Shown here piece by piece: positions 25,916-36,114 of a DNA stretch of 42,677 bases (its first letter is position 1; every line of letters starts with the position of its first letter). The position numbers and the translations under genes were made by a program. This DNA is from Proteobacteria bacterium bin106 (GTDB lineage: Bacteria > Bdellovibrionota_B > Oligoflexia > Oligoflexales > Bin106). The notes under the pieces were generated by a model, which worked only from the letters and a program-made list of their open reading frames with translations, had not been told where the DNA came from and searched no databases. The DNA lies in NCBI GenBank assembly GCA_002238945.1, contig MPNI01000020.1, positions 1 through 42,677 on the forward strand, in the 5' to 3' direction.

Positions 25916-26314
25916 TACAGCTCTTTTCACTACCACAGAGAGACAGCCTATCACAGAACATCGAAACCATACATACTGTTTACATTCCTTATAAAACGTT
26001 TTATTTTCTTACACCCATCATTTGCTTCATACGTTGTCGATATTTTCTTGCAAAATATGTTAAACTTAAAGTAGCCTCGCCTATCTATTATTTCTGTATC
26101 ATTCTATTTTGGCATCTGGGCATCCATTTCATTTCCACCATTATCTTTTCTCTGCCCTATATTCCACCAAACATCACATTTATCGCGCAACTATCATTTC
26201 ATCTCATCCAGCCACTATCCCGCTTCTTATCTATGCGCGATATCCTCAAACAACCTCGCTTAAATAACTGCCAAGATCCACTCACTTAATTGTAACTATT
26301 TGAAGGAAAACACC
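25916..26314. other. Intergenic region rimO-rho
   Basis: No gene was recognised. A short AT-rich inverted repeat (ATAAAACGTTTTAT) followed by TTTCTT near 25990 may act as a weak rimO terminator. The remaining roughly 300 nt of T/C-rich sequence would be the rho promoter and leader. Rho often represses its own leader, but no specific site is visible. Confidence 0.45.
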
Positions 26315-28018
26315 GTGAAGCATCAGCAATCCAGCTCTCAACCTACCTATTCCTCTCGTGGTACACAGGCTAGCCGTGCTACACGTGCTACAGAAGACCA
26401 ATCCACTGCTACAACCGTAAAAAAACGTGGACGTAGGCCCGGAAAACACGCTTCTAGTAAGCGTCATGATCCTTCACGTAAAACAAGTACAGAAAACCCC
26501 GTTAAGACCACGACAGCTAAGACTATGGCAGCTAAGACTACGACAGCTAAGGCTAAGACAGAAAACCCCGTTAAAAAATCTTCTTCAGAAGAAGAGTCAG
26601 GTAAAAAACGAGAAGAGACACAAAATAAAGACAGACGTACTTCAAGGCCTGGTTATAAAAAGTCTAAAAAAGACCATGAATCTCTAAAAGCAGCTAAGCC
26701 ACACGAGAAAAAAGACCATGAAAAGCCTTTGAAAAATGCTCATAAGGATGATCAAAAAGAGCCTAAGATCATTGATCTTAATGAGGTGAAAAACACCAAG
26801 ATTGCTGATCTTGCGCGTATGGCAAAAGAGATGGATATTGAAGAAGTGGCAAGCATGCGTAAGCAAGAGCTGATTTTTGCTCTGCTGAAACGTCAGGCAC
26901 AAAAAGGAGGAGCTATATACGGACAAGGGGTGCTTGAGACATTGCCTGATGGTTTTGGTTTTCTACGTGCTCCTGATTATAACTACTTACCTGGACCTGA
27001 TGACGTTTATGTATCACCATCACAGATCCGCCGTTTCAATATGCGTACTGGTGATACCATTGCTGGCAAGATTCGTCCTCCTAAGGATAACGAGCGTTAC
27101 TTTGCTTTGCTTAAGCTCGAAAAGATTAACAACGAGATAGCGGATCAAGATAAAATTCGTACCATTTTTGATAACCTCACACCTCTTTATCCTTTAGAAA
27201 AATTCAAACTGGAATTTACCCAAAAAACCTATTCTACCCGTGTTATCGATATGTTGGTACCCATTGGTAAAGGCCAACGTTCATTGATTGTTGCTCCTCC
27301 TCGCACGGGAAAAACCGTTCTTACACAACAGATTGCTTCTGCCATTGAACTCAACCATCCTGAGGTGGTGTTGATCGTATTACTCATTGATGAACGTCCT
27401 GAAGAAGTAACCGATATGCAAAGATCGGTCAAAGGAGAGGTTATTTCTTCCACCTTTGATGAGCCGGCTTTACGTCATGTTCAAGTAGCTGAGATGGTTA
27501 TTGAGAAAGCTAAACGACTTGTGGAATCACAAAAAGATGTGGTTATTCTTCTTGACTCCATTACCCGTCTTGCTCGAGCTTATAATTCTGTGGTCCCTCC
27601 TAGTGGTAAAATCCTCTCAGGTGGTGTGGATTCCAATGCTCTCCATAAACCTAAACGTTTCTTTGGAGCAGCCCGAAACGTAGAAGAAGGAGGATCCCTA
27701 ACTATTATTGCCACAGCCCTTATAGATACTGGCTCACGCATGGATGAAGTGATTTTTGAAGAGTTCAAAGGAACCGGTAATATGGAGTTGGTACTTGATC
27801 GTAAAATGGCAGAAAGACGTATCTATCCTGCTGTTGATCTCAACAAATCCGGTACACGTAAAGAAGAGCTTTTGCTTCCCAAAGATGTTCTCAATCGCAT
27901 GTGGATTCTAAGAAAGCTCTTTCAGCCCTTAAACTCAGTGGATGCTATGGACTTTCTTCTTGGTAAATTAGAAAAGACCAAAAACAACGATGAATTCATC
28001 GCTTCTATGAACGGTTAA
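26315..28018 (+). CDS. rho: Transcription termination factor Rho with long basic N-terminal extension
   Basis: Rho is the hexameric RNA helicase that ends transcription. The start is the GTG at 26315 with AAGGA 7 nt upstream (567 aa; typical Rho is about 420). Residues 1-150 are a Lys/Thr/Ser-rich disordered extension with AKTxTAK-type repeats. Then come the Rho N-terminal helix domain (about 150-195, [21 protein letters not shown]), the cold-shock RNA-binding domain (about 200-270, [17 protein letters not shown]), and the ATPase core with Walker [11 protein letters not shown] (about 327-336), Walker [15 protein letters not shown] and the Q/R-loop region ([12 protein letters not shown]). Extensions of this kind occur in Actinobacteria and some other phyla and usually strengthen RNA binding. 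Confidence 0.96.
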   Translation: MKHQQSSSQPTYSSRGTQASRATRATEDQSTATTVKKRGRRPGKHASSKRHDPSRKTSTENPVKTTTAKTMAAKTTTAKAKTENPVKKSSSEEESGKKREETQNKDRRTSRPGYKKSKKDHESLKAAKPHEKKDHEKPLKNAHKDDQKEPKIIDLNEVKNTKIADLARMAKEMDIEEVASMRKQELIFALLKRQAQKGGAIYGQGVLETLPDGFGFLRAPDYNYLPGPDDVYVSPSQIRRFNMRTGDTIAGKIRPPKDNERYFALLKLEKINNEIADQDKIRTIFDNLTPLYPLEKFKLEFTQKTYSTRVIDMLVPIGKGQRSLIVAPPRTGKTVLTQQIASAIELNHPEVVLIVLLIDERPEEVTDMQRSVKGEVISSTFDEPALRHVQVAEMVIEKAKRLVESQKDVVILLDSITRLARAYNSVVPPSGKILSGGVDSNALHKPKRFFGAARNVEEGGSLTIIATALIDTGSRMDEVIFEEFKGTGNMELVLDRKMAERRIYPAVDLNKSGTRKEELLLPKDVLNRMWILRKLFQPLNSVDAMDFLLGKLEKTKNNDEFIASMNG

Positions 28019-28408
28019 CCTTGCCATGATATGAAATATCTATTTTACGAATCATTATTAAATCTAAGGAATATCAAAAAGAGATCCCATCATAACATTC
28101 ATGATTAAAAGTAAACATATACACAAACCGTTAACATATCTACTAGCTCACTTTTAAGAAAAGAGACTTGATCATGAGCCATTTTGCTCTTATGGTACTC
28201 TTATGGTAATAGAGGTTATCGTTGCAGATAAGCTGCAGGCAGAAAACCAAATAGGGCCAATAGGTTGCAGGTATGCTGCAGATGCAGATAGGCTGCAGTT
28301 GCAGGTAGATAACCATATAGGATAAAATTTTACTGACTCACATATGTTTCTCATTGAGTTCAAACCTTACAACTTACTCTTACACTCTTACAGCAGAAAG
28401 CCATTTCC
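28019..28408. other. Intergenic region rho-rpmE with local duplications
   Basis: It holds an 11-bp duplication (ctcttatggta x2, 28187-28208) and a cluster of gcagataagctgcag-type direct repeats with several CTGCAG sites (about 28224-28312). The repeats are imperfect and direct rather than inverted. No gene or clear terminator was seen. Confidence 0.5.
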
Positions 28409-28675
28409 ATGAAGCGCGATATCCACCCCACATATACTACCGCTGTAGTCACCTGTGCTTGTGGTCACACCTTTGTGACACGCTCGGTGAAGGCGGAGAT
28501 ATCTGTAGAAATTTGTTCTCAATGCCACCCTTTTTATACTGGTAAACAAAAGCTTGTGGATACTGCTGGACGTATAGAAAAATTCCAACGACGTTACAAG
28601 AATACTCAAATGAATAACAAAGCATCCGTTAAAGCTGATAGCAATAATGTTAAGGATAACAAAGCACAAACATAA
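28409..28675 (+). CDS. rpmE: 50S ribosomal protein L31 (zinc-binding form)
   Basis: The zinc ligands Cys16, Cys18, Cys36 and Cys39 (TCACGHTF ... [29 protein letters not shown]) mark the C+ type of L31. The conserved body ends near residue 63; a 25-residue Asn/Lys-rich tail makes it 88 aa against the usual 66-75. Together with the genes on either side this gives the order rho-rpmE-prfA-prmC. The ribosome site is weak. Confidence 0.96.
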   Translation: MKRDIHPTYTTAVVTCACGHTFVTRSVKAEISVEICSQCHPFYTGKQKLVDTAGRIEKFQRRYKNTQMNNKASVKADSNNVKDNKAQT

Positions 28676-28907
28676 ACACATAAACATAAACACAAAATAA
28701 TAAATAAGCCTGCCTGCTGCTAACTGCTAAGAGTATGGAATGACAAAAGTAATGAACAGAATTACATAATATATTCTAAACACCGATGCGGTTGTTTCAT
28801 CTCATTACCATATGAAAGATAATCTTTAATTATACATATCTTCCATCTACTTTTAGCTTCTCTTACTTTTCGTTGTCTATTTTCACGACCACATACCCCC
28901 AAACAAG

Positions 28908-29981
28908 ATGATCGAGCAATTAAAGGATATTGAGCGGCGGTTTTTTGATCTTGAAGATCAACTGTCTCAGCCGGGCTTATCTTCTGATAGGCTCACTCAA
29001 CTATCCAAAGAGCATGCTGATTTATCATCTATAGTCAAAAAATACCAACAGTATCGTTCTTACCAAGAGGATCTCGAAGTTGCTAGAGAACTCATAGGAG
29101 AAAGTGATAAAGAGAGTCAATCCCTTGGTCATGCAGAGGTTTCATTGGCTCAGAAAGCTATTCAAAAGCTTGAAAACGAGCTTGTTGTGTTATTGCTTCC
29201 TAAAGATCCCAACGATGAAAAAAATGTCTTTTTAGAGATTCGAGCTGGTACTGGTGGTGAAGAGGCAGCTTTATTTGTGGCTGATCTCACGCGTATGTAT
29301 CAAAAATTTGCTGAAAAGAAATCTTGGTCCTTTGAGGTGATAAGCCAAGCCTCTTCACAAAACGGTGGGTATAAGGAAGTTATTTATCTGGTTAGTGGCG
29401 AGCGTGTGTATTCCACTCTCAAACATGAAGTGGGGGTTCATCGTGTACAACGCGTACCTTTAACGGAATCACAGGGACGCCTACATACCAGTGCCTGCAC
29501 CGTTGCAGTACTTCCTGAGCGTGAAGATATCGAAATTGCTATTCATCCTTCTGACTTAGAGATCAAAACCTGTCGATCTTCAGGAGCTGGAGGACAGCAT
29601 CTTAACAAAACCGATTCTGCTATTCGTATTGTCCATTTACCTACTGGGGTAGCTGTAGAATGTCAAGATGAACGTTCTCAACACAAAAACAAAGAGAAAG
29701 CTCTTAAAGTTCTCAAGTCACGATTGTTTGAGATGGAAAAACAGGAAAGCGAAGAAGCTCAATCAGCTCATCGTCGCAAGCAGGTAGGATCAGGAGATCG
29801 TTCCCAAAGAATTCGTACTTACAATTTTCCACAAGGCCGTATTACCGATCATCGTCTCTCTTTAACACTCTATAAACTAGCTGAAGTTCTTGAAGGTAAT
29901 CTCAGTGAGATCATTGATAAACTTGGAGCTTATCACACAGCTCAACTTCTTAAAGAACACGGCCACAACGAAGGTAGCTAA
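28908..29981 (+). CDS. prfA: Peptide chain release factor 1
   Basis: RF1 recognises UAA/UAG stop codons and triggers peptide release. At 357 aa it is standard length. The GGQ motif is at residues 228-230 (SSGAGGQHLNKTDSAIRI), with Gln230 the residue methylated by PrmC. The stop-codon tripeptide, usually PxT with Ala or Val in the middle, is Pro184-Leu185-Thr186 (RVPLTESQGR), keeping the RF1 pattern and excluding RF2 (SPF). The ribosome site before the ATG is poor (CAAG). prmC follows after a 113-nt gap. Confidence 0.97.
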   Translation: MIEQLKDIERRFFDLEDQLSQPGLSSDRLTQLSKEHADLSSIVKKYQQYRSYQEDLEVARELIGESDKESQSLGHAEVSLAQKAIQKLENELVVLLLPKDPNDEKNVFLEIRAGTGGEEAALFVADLTRMYQKFAEKKSWSFEVISQASSQNGGYKEVIYLVSGERVYSTLKHEVGVHRVQRVPLTESQGRLHTSACTVAVLPEREDIEIAIHPSDLEIKTCRSSGAGGQHLNKTDSAIRIVHLPTGVAVECQDERSQHKNKEKALKVLKSRLFEMEKQESEEAQSAHRRKQVGSGDRSQRIRTYNFPQGRITDHRLSLTLYKLAEVLEGNLSEIIDKLGAYHTAQLLKEHGHNEGS

Positions 29982-30094
29982 AAGCTCAGGCTTCACCGTA
30001 AGCTTTCTATTATCACAGACCCTGTCTGCCATCTATGTGAACAACTCTTACAACACTGGCAACTCCAAACAATAGCCCAACAAAACAATAAACC

Positions 30095-31030
30095 ATGGCA
30101 TCTATCCGCAAACATCTCTATGAAGCCACTCAGAGCTTAGCTCATTCGTGCCTTGATTATGACCCTCCCCTCTCTGATACCCTCACAACACCTTGGCAAC
30201 TGGAGGCAGAATTACTTATGAGCTATCTGCTTGCCATACCACGTTCCAAGCTGCATTTTAGTCAAGATGTAACAACCATAAGTTTGGAGCAAGAAAAGCT
30301 CTACAAGCAGTATATTAAGCGACGTCAACAAGGCGAGCCTCTGGCTTACATTACGCAAACATGTGGATTTTTCCGAGAAACACTGAAAGTAAATAACGCA
30401 ACTCTTATTCCTCGTCCTGAAACGGAAGGTTTGGTGGAGTTAGCTATCACCTTATGTTCTAAACCAATGAAAATTCTTGATCTCGGTACAGGATCAGGAT
30501 GTATTGCTATTGCCTTAGCACGTTGGTTTAGTGAAGCTTACGTGGAAGCTTGGGATATCTCAGCAGATGCTCTTAAAGTGGCACAACACAATTTGGATAG
30601 CTATGGATTAAAAAAACGTGTGACATTGCGCAAACGTTGTATGCTAGCTGAAGACTCTTGGAAAGACTATCCCCAACATAACTTTGATCTCATCATCACC
30701 AACCCTCCTTATGTGGATATGCAACAAGAGAGGCATCTTTTAAGCCAAGAAACATACTTATTTGAACCAAAGATGGCTTTAGATGGAGGAAAAGACGGGT
30801 TATCATACTACTATATATTATTGAAACATTTTGCTGGTGGCTATGTCACAAACCAAGATCGTACTCATACAGCTCATCAAAACAGTTCATTGATTGCCGA
30901 GATAGCTCCCCATCAAGCCAAACCTTTGGTAAAATACTGCACAGAGCTTGGTCTTTTGAGTAAGGTATATCAAGATCTTTCTAAGAAAGATCGTTACCTT
31001 GCTATTCATCATCCCCTTTCCTCCTCATAA
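30095..31030 (+). CDS. prmC: Peptide chain release factor N5-glutamine methyltransferase
   Basis: PrmC (HemK) methylates the GGQ glutamine of release factors using S-adenosylmethionine. Seen: the helical N-terminal domain that binds the release factor (1-95), SAM-binding motif I ILDLGTGSGCIAIALA (127-142), and catalytic NPPY (203-206, DLIITNPPYVDM), characteristic of amide-nitrogen methylation. Also the TLIPRPETEGLVE stretch diagnostic for the family (103-115). Length is 311 aa. The upstream neighbour prfA encodes its substrate. The AI-2E permease gene follows after 12 nt. Confidence 0.95.
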   Translation: MASIRKHLYEATQSLAHSCLDYDPPLSDTLTTPWQLEAELLMSYLLAIPRSKLHFSQDVTTISLEQEKLYKQYIKRRQQGEPLAYITQTCGFFRETLKVNNATLIPRPETEGLVELAITLCSKPMKILDLGTGSGCIAIALARWFSEAYVEAWDISADALKVAQHNLDSYGLKKRVTLRKRCMLAEDSWKDYPQHNFDLIITNPPYVDMQQERHLLSQETYLFEPKMALDGGKDGLSYYYILLKHFAGGYVTNQDRTHTAHQNSSLIAEIAPHQAKPLVKYCTELGLLSKVYQDLSKKDRYLAIHHPLSSS

Positions 31031-31042
31031 TCGGCGGTAGAT

Positions 31043-32386
31043 ATGAGCCCAGACGATCCAGATCTTGAAAGTTCTCACGAATCAGTTGGTGGTGAATCCA
31101 CATTAGATGAATTTTTGCCTGCAAATCCACCACTTCCTAGTGAAGTACCTATAGAAACAACCAGTGAACCGCCCAGCAGCGGACAACTCATTGAAGATGA
31201 GCACACAGATAATCCACTGGAAGATCTGTTTGAACAAGAAAACACCTCTGCTTTAAATGCAGCCCCTCCCACCATACCAGCACAGCCACAACTTAGAGAA
31301 GAAATCCGTTTTCTGAGCTTATTTTTTGGAAGTTTAACTCTATGCATTCTTGCTATCTTTTTTCTATATCGTTCCATTTGGATTCCCATCATTATTGGTG
31401 TTGTGGCAGGATATCTTCTTGATCCATGGGTAAGGTTTTTATCACAAAAAACCAAACTGCCACGAGCAGGTATTGTGCTTTCAGCATTGATTGTCTTTTC
31501 TGTAATCTTGGCTACATTTCTTATTCTTGTCATACCTTATGTCAAAAACCAACTCACAGACATCATCGCTCTTGTTCCTGAAACCTACGATGGCCTCATC
31601 ACCTCCTGGACCCCGCGTTTCACCCGCCTCCAAAACTATCTCAGATCCATTGGGTTATCCACTCTGGCAAACTTTTCTTTAATGGAATATCAAGAATTAT
31701 TCTCTCTTAAAAAACTCTCTGATACTTTCAAAAACACCATAGGCACGTTATGGTCTTCATTGCCAGGGATCATATCTTTTGTGGTGGGCCTCTTACTTGT
31801 GCCATGTTTGATGTATATCTCTTTGCAACATTCTCCTAAGGTTCAAAGATTTGTTTTTATTTTGATCCCAGAAGAATTTGAAGAGCCTGTTCGAACTGTA
31901 TTTAGGCGTCTCAGTACAACTTTACGCGCTGTGATCGCTGGACAGATATATGTCGCTTTAACTCTTGGAGTGCTTTATTGCATTGGCTACAGCATTTTAG
32001 GTATTAAAGGAGCTGTGGCTATTGGCTTAGCTGCCGGAGCAGGACGATTGATTCCTTACATGGACATGGTGATTGCTGCTGTGCTATCTACAGCAGTGAT
32101 CCTTTCTTCTGATGGCTCCGCATGGACCCCTCTGATTGGCTCCGCGATTGTCATCATCGTTGTCAGCATCCTTGATGCTGCCATTGTAACTCCAAAGCTC
32201 ATTGGATCATCAGCGGGCATTCATCCCATTATCGTGATTTGTACGATCATAGCTTTTTCTTCATTACTAGGATTTTGGGGAGTTATTATCGCCATCCCTG
32301 TTATTGCCATGCTCAAAGAAACACTCATCATCATCATCGAGTACTACAGACGCTGGAAAGTACCTCATAAACTCCCTCCATCTTAA
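31043..32386 (+). CDS. AI-2E family (PerM/YdiK-type) membrane permease
   Basis: The product is 447 aa with an 85-residue acidic, Pro-rich cytoplasmic tail, then the AI-2E transporter topology: a helix pair (about 93-135), a helix near 145-165, an amphipathic region, and a block of C-terminal helices (about 235-430). Family features include GYLLDPWVRFL after the first helices, and the conserved region around GIKGAVAIGLAAGAGRLIPYMDM plus PKLIGSSAGIHPIIVICTII. Members export various small molecules or ions, and the quorum-sensing name is often misleading, so no substrate is assigned. It starts 12 nt after prmC, so the two are probably co-transcribed. Confidence 0.88.
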   Translation: MSPDDPDLESSHESVGGESTLDEFLPANPPLPSEVPIETTSEPPSSGQLIEDEHTDNPLEDLFEQENTSALNAAPPTIPAQPQLREEIRFLSLFFGSLTLCILAIFFLYRSIWIPIIIGVVAGYLLDPWVRFLSQKTKLPRAGIVLSALIVFSVILATFLILVIPYVKNQLTDIIALVPETYDGLITSWTPRFTRLQNYLRSIGLSTLANFSLMEYQELFSLKKLSDTFKNTIGTLWSSLPGIISFVVGLLLVPCLMYISLQHSPKVQRFVFILIPEEFEEPVRTVFRRLSTTLRAVIAGQIYVALTLGVLYCIGYSILGIKGAVAIGLAAGAGRLIPYMDMVIAAVLSTAVILSSDGSAWTPLIGSAIVIIVVSILDAAIVTPKLIGSSAGIHPIIVICTIIAFSSLLGFWGVIIAIPVIAMLKETLIIIIEYYRRWKVPHKLPPS

Positions 32387-32537
32387 GTTCGGTTTTCTGT
32401 GCTAGCAAACATCAGCTAGATCTATGCCATTCTGACGATCTTATAAGGTATATTCACCGAAAAAACACAATGAGTAATGCCTCTTCGCTTGGGTGTTTTA
32501 TTTTGTGTATGTCATATAAAAAATAATTGACCCATGG

Positions 32538-32584
32538 ATGAAAATCTTATAGTGTGCATAAAAATCTCCCTAAGAGATTTTCAT
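32538..32584. other. 10-bp inverted repeat upstream of a lipoprotein gene
   Basis: ATGAAAATCT (32538-32547) is the perfect reverse complement of AGATTTTCAT (32575-32584), separated by 27 nt, about 95 nt before the lipoprotein start. It could form an mRNA hairpin or be a paired protein-binding site. Confidence 0.4.
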
Positions 32585-32679
32585 GCAATACTAGCGCTAC
32601 CCATCTATGCTATCATCACTCAAAAATCATCTTTTCAACACACTGAACACGCTCACACGAACCCCAAGGAGAACTGTCA

Positions 32680-33654
32680 ATGTTACATCGATACGCACAC
32701 CTACTTCACACACTCATACTGCCCCTTTGTTTCACTGTGCTATCTACAAGTTGCGGCAATACTGCTACAGCACCGCAGAATCAGCAGAATCAGCAGAATC
32801 AAGAGAATTCTCAATTAAGTTCTGTGCATGATGGGACCAGTTATTTTCTCATTGCAGATGCAAAAGATGATCCATCATCTATAGGCTTTTACTCGTGTTT
32901 ATTTGAAAATACAGAAGATATGAAAGATCAAAAACTTCATAACCTTTCTGTTCACTCAGAGGATTGTGTCAATGCCTTTAAAACCTCAGATGATAAACCT
33001 TTTACTGTTGATAAACAGTTACTGCATAGCGAAGGTGTTCGAGATTTTTTAACCAAGAACTGGGAAGACATCAAAGCATTAACGCAAGTACCACTAGAAG
33101 ATTTGAACCTTAAGAAATTTAATGGAGCTGCTGCCTTTGTTGCTGGATTATCAGCCATTTTTGTTAGTTTTGGCATAATGGGTGCGTCGATCAAATTTCC
33201 CAAATTAAACAGCCTTTGGTATGTTTATGAAGGACTTATGATGGTTGGCTTTGCTGGATTAGGTTTCGGTGTTGGTGATCTCATAAGAACCAATGATGCT
33301 AAAAATCGTTTCGAAGTCAAGCAGTCATCCAATAATCGCAAGAACCCGACTGATGTTCTTGGCGATTCCATCCCCTTTGCCACATTAGCAGAAGAAAGCG
33401 GACAAACAAATTCAGATGAGTATCAATATTTTCAAAGCTTTATGGATGCACTTGGAACTCTAAAAAGTGAATCACTAGATGGAGTATCCATCGATAAAGC
33501 TTTCTACACTACATTTGCTAGATTTCTTTACAAACTCAACTTAGCTAAAGAAGGTGAAATTGTTAAGTATTGTGGGATGGCTGCAAAAGAATCCGGAATG
33601 GAAAGCTATTGTCTAGAATCAGCACTTTTGACTACGCAAAACCCAGCATATTAG
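32680..33654 (+). CDS. Lipoprotein with internal hydrophobic helix pair
   Basis: The product is 324 aa. AAGGAG lies 8 nt before the ATG. The lipobox LSTSC gives lipidated Cys25. A Gln/Asn repeat linker (QNQQNQQNQ, coded by the 9-bp repeat at 32776-32802) follows, then a soluble part with two Cys (FYSCLF, SEDCVNAF). Two hydrophobic stretches (about 148-173 and 183-205) contain Gly-rich segments (FAGLGFGVGDLI). Two membrane-like helices in a lipoprotein are unusual and suggest insertion into the membrane or a helix-pair pore; no family was recognised. It faces a second lipoprotein gene on the opposite strand (tail to tail, 30 nt apart). Confidence 0.7.
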   Translation: MLHRYAHLLHTLILPLCFTVLSTSCGNTATAPQNQQNQQNQENSQLSSVHDGTSYFLIADAKDDPSSIGFYSCLFENTEDMKDQKLHNLSVHSEDCVNAFKTSDDKPFTVDKQLLHSEGVRDFLTKNWEDIKALTQVPLEDLNLKKFNGAAAFVAGLSAIFVSFGIMGASIKFPKLNSLWYVYEGLMMVGFAGLGFGVGDLIRTNDAKNRFEVKQSSNNRKNPTDVLGDSIPFATLAEESGQTNSDEYQYFQSFMDALGTLKSESLDGVSIDKAFYTTFARFLYKLNLAKEGEIVKYCGMAAKESGMESYCLESALLTTQNPAY

Positions 33655-33684
33655 CCTCAAATGTTCTGTAAAGTCTATGATTTT

Positions 33685-34557
33685 TCATTGAAATTTTGAA
33701 CCCGTTTTTAAGTTTGATGGATCAGAACTTGGCCCCTTAGAACCTACATTTTTCGCACCATCAGTTTTTAGTATTTCATCTGCCAAAGAAGATGACACCA
33801 CCATATCAGGAGGGTTTCTGTGATCAAGTCTTTGAGTGCCATTGCTATAGCGAGCAAAACAAGCTTCATACTCTGAAAGATCATAAAGTCGGTCAATATT
33901 CGTGAGATTCATGCCAAAACTAGGGCCGTACCACGCTATGCGTCGAATGGCTTCCTCAGTTTCTTCTCTTAGCTCTTTAGTCAAAGGAATGCTGTCAGGA
34001 ATGGTAATTGAGCCATCTGTGCCTCTTTGTAAAGCATAACTTTTTCCAATTAAAGCTTTACCTATACTTTTAGCACCATATGGTTCATTTTGAATAGCTG
34101 CATAGACAAAATTATCTTCATCCTCCTTCAAAGTGAGACTAGACTGACTCACTACTTGACCATCAACAACTAACCTTTGTCCTGCTTGTGTTACATTCAT
34201 CCACTTCCCATCAATACCACCTGTAGAATCAGCTAACCTCAAATAAGCATAACTTTCTAAATAACCACGATCATTCAAAGCACCAAAATAGAGCGGAGAA
34301 AAGCCTTGCATGTTTTCCTTGGTACCCTGCTTGGTAGTGAGGGTTTGATTTTTATCAGTGGCACATACAGTTTTAGAGATATCAATGGTAGCATTAGCAT
34401 CGCTAGAAGATGTGTTGCCAAAACCTGACGAGGAAGTAGAGCTGTCCTGATTATGATTCACACGTATCGGCGAGCACGAACTCATCAAGGAGTATGCCAA
34501 GAAGTAAAACGGTGCAATATACAAGCATAGAACATAGCTACGAGGGTGAAATGTCAT
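33685..34557 (-). CDS. Lipoprotein of unknown function
   Basis: The ATG at 34557 has AGGAG 5 nt upstream and is preferred over a longer in-frame start. The signal has an aromatic-rich core and lipobox LMSSC (Cys28). A Ser/Asn-rich linker follows, then a roughly 230-residue soluble domain with only two further Cys (TVCAT, EACFARY). Recognisable stretches such as GFSPLYFGALNDRGYLESYAYLRLAD and RIAWYGPSFGMNLTN did not lead to a known family. It is convergent with the helix-pair lipoprotein. Repeated private lipoproteins of this kind are common in predatory and social Deltaproteobacteria (general knowledge). Confidence 0.68.
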   Translation of the reverse strand: MTFHPRSYVLCLYIAPFYFLAYSLMSSCSPIRVNHNQDSSTSSSGFGNTSSSDANATIDISKTVCATDKNQTLTTKQGTKENMQGFSPLYFGALNDRGYLESYAYLRLADSTGGIDGKWMNVTQAGQRLVVDGQVVSQSSLTLKEDEDNFVYAAIQNEPYGAKSIGKALIGKSYALQRGTDGSITIPDSIPLTKELREETEEAIRRIAWYGPSFGMNLTNIDRLYDLSEYEACFARYSNGTQRLDHRNPPDMVVSSSLADEILKTDGAKNVGSKGPSSDPSNLKTGSKFQ

Positions 34558-34907
34558 AGATTCTCCTAGGGGAAAAAGTACTTTCTGTATCATGAGTAAA
34601 CTACACCACTGACTGATGACCCTATCGGAAAAGTAACAGCTGAATATGAGAACTTTTTTTGTTATACAAAAAAAGCTGTCCGTTTGCTATGAGTTTGTCT
34701 GTTTTCAAGTTACACCCCCATACCATACTTCAACTTGATTCTTTATGGATAAACACTTAAGCCGGTTTTTTAAGAACCGATGAGTTTTCATTGCAAGCAA
34801 GACTAGTAAATAAATATATTTACATAAACTAAAAGATGTTGGGCCTTTACAACCTACCTTGAGGACTTGCTTACTAAAGAGAAAGCATATTTTGGCTATT
34901 AATATTT
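34558..34907. other. Intergenic region with AT hairpin, start of AT-rich island
   Basis: CTTTTTTTGT (34653-34662) and ACAAAAAAAG (34666-34675) form a perfect 10-bp stem with a 3-nt loop. ACAGCT (34636-34641) can alternatively pair with AGCTGT (34674-34679). A second weak hairpin with a T-run lies at about 34756. From here to about 37700 the sequence is visibly richer in A+T than its neighbours. A 71-codon frame on the minus strand (34705-34920) is not called. Confidence 0.5.
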
Positions 34908-35705
34908 TTGAAAGAGGCATCTAATATTTTTAATAGATATAAAAAATGGAAATCTTCAAGAAAACAAAAACTGCAAGCTTTTGAGCAACAGTTTAACGTT
35001 GCAACTAAAGAGAGAATACTGTCTCGAATGAAAGACGTAAAATCTGTTATTAGGCATGCTCAAAATAAAAACTTTAACGAAGCTAATACTGTAAAAATAG
35101 TGCAAGATATCTGTGAACATTTATTGGGTTATCACAAACATTATGATATAGAAATGGAGTATCTTATCTCAGGAAAACGTTGTGATATGGCTATTATAAT
35201 CGGTAAAAAGCTAAAATGTCTTGTAGAAATCAAAGCCATTAGAATACAAAATCTTGATAAATATATTGATCAAGCTGTACAGTATGGTGTTGAAACACGC
35301 ACTCATTGCGTTGTTTTAACTAATGCTCGTATTTGGTATGTTTTTTGGCTTAACCATGAACATCCATCTACCGTGGTATATAATCTTATATTTACATTTG
35401 ACATTTTGAATGATCGTGCAAGTAAGACCGCAGATTACTTTCAAAACTTATCTAAAGAGCATATAACAAAGTTTATTGAAGATGGCATTGCTAATAATAA
35501 AAAAAATGTCGTTATTGAAGAAAAATCATGGCCAAATGCATTCATAGATATTCTCACACAGGTCGGTTTGGCTATTGCATATGCCGTGATAGATGAGAAA
35601 ATAAAAACAAAAAGAAACTTTAAATATCTAAGAAGAGGCACTTTTTCTGAGAAAAGAAGATATACAAAGAAAAAAGTATACTCTCAAAAACCACCAAAAA
35701 ATTGA
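34908..35705 (+). CDS. Stand-alone HsdR N-terminal-like nuclease (PD-(D/E)xK)
   Basis: The central domain (about 60-150) has the PD-(D/E)xK pattern of the type I restriction HsdR N-terminal nuclease: Asp93 (GKRCDMAII), Glu107 and Lys109 (LVEIKAI), then the QxxxY helix (DQAVQYGVE, Gln122 and Tyr126) followed by VVLTNARIWYVFWL. There is no helicase domain and no HsdM/HsdS nearby, so it is not a normal type I system. Both ends are Lys-rich (basic C-terminus RRYTKKKVY), consistent with nucleic-acid binding. The 265-aa reading uses a TTG start without a ribosome site; an ATG at 35028 is an alternative and would keep the nuclease core. AT-rich composition suggests acquisition by transfer. Confidence 0.72.
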   Translation: MKEASNIFNRYKKWKSSRKQKLQAFEQQFNVATKERILSRMKDVKSVIRHAQNKNFNEANTVKIVQDICEHLLGYHKHYDIEMEYLISGKRCDMAIIIGKKLKCLVEIKAIRIQNLDKYIDQAVQYGVETRTHCVVLTNARIWYVFWLNHEHPSTVVYNLIFTFDILNDRASKTADYFQNLSKEHITKFIEDGIANNKKNVVIEEKSWPNAFIDILTQVGLAIAYAVIDEKIKTKRNFKYLRRGTFSEKRRYTKKKVYSQKPPKN

Positions 35706-36114
35706 ATAATATGTTCTATCAGTTTACACTTTACGCTCTTCACCTCCTTGATAACCAGATAAGTCAAGACGTTAGGGACGACACACAGCTTATTTTAACG
35801 TTCTGAAGCAAGACATCAAAGATAACGCATACTGCGAATATTTTAAGCAGTTTTTTAGTCAAAGAAAGATCACCGATACATCGATGCTTTTTCTCTCCAC
35901 TTTTTTGGCTAAAGATTCCACTTACACAACTCTCTGATCATTGAAATGATTCGTCCCATTACTTTCCAAAAAGGCATCTAAACAATTCGTTGAAACCTAA
36001 CCAACAATTCTAAAGAGAAGATTATTATTCAAATAGTTCAAAGTGCTTTCACGATCAAGTAGTTATTCCTACTTTTTGTTATAAATTTTGCAAAAATTGC
36101 AGCAGTTTTTACCG
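35706..36114. other. Intergenic region between convergent genes
   Basis: Nothing was recognised. There is no open frame of note, no U-tract hairpin and no repeat. It may contain decayed sequence from the AT-rich island. Confidence 0.45.

Noticed and set aside
34705-34920. 71-codon minus-strand frame overlapping the nuclease gene start
   Set aside because: No ribosome site; lies in AT-rich spacer and overlaps a better-supported gene.
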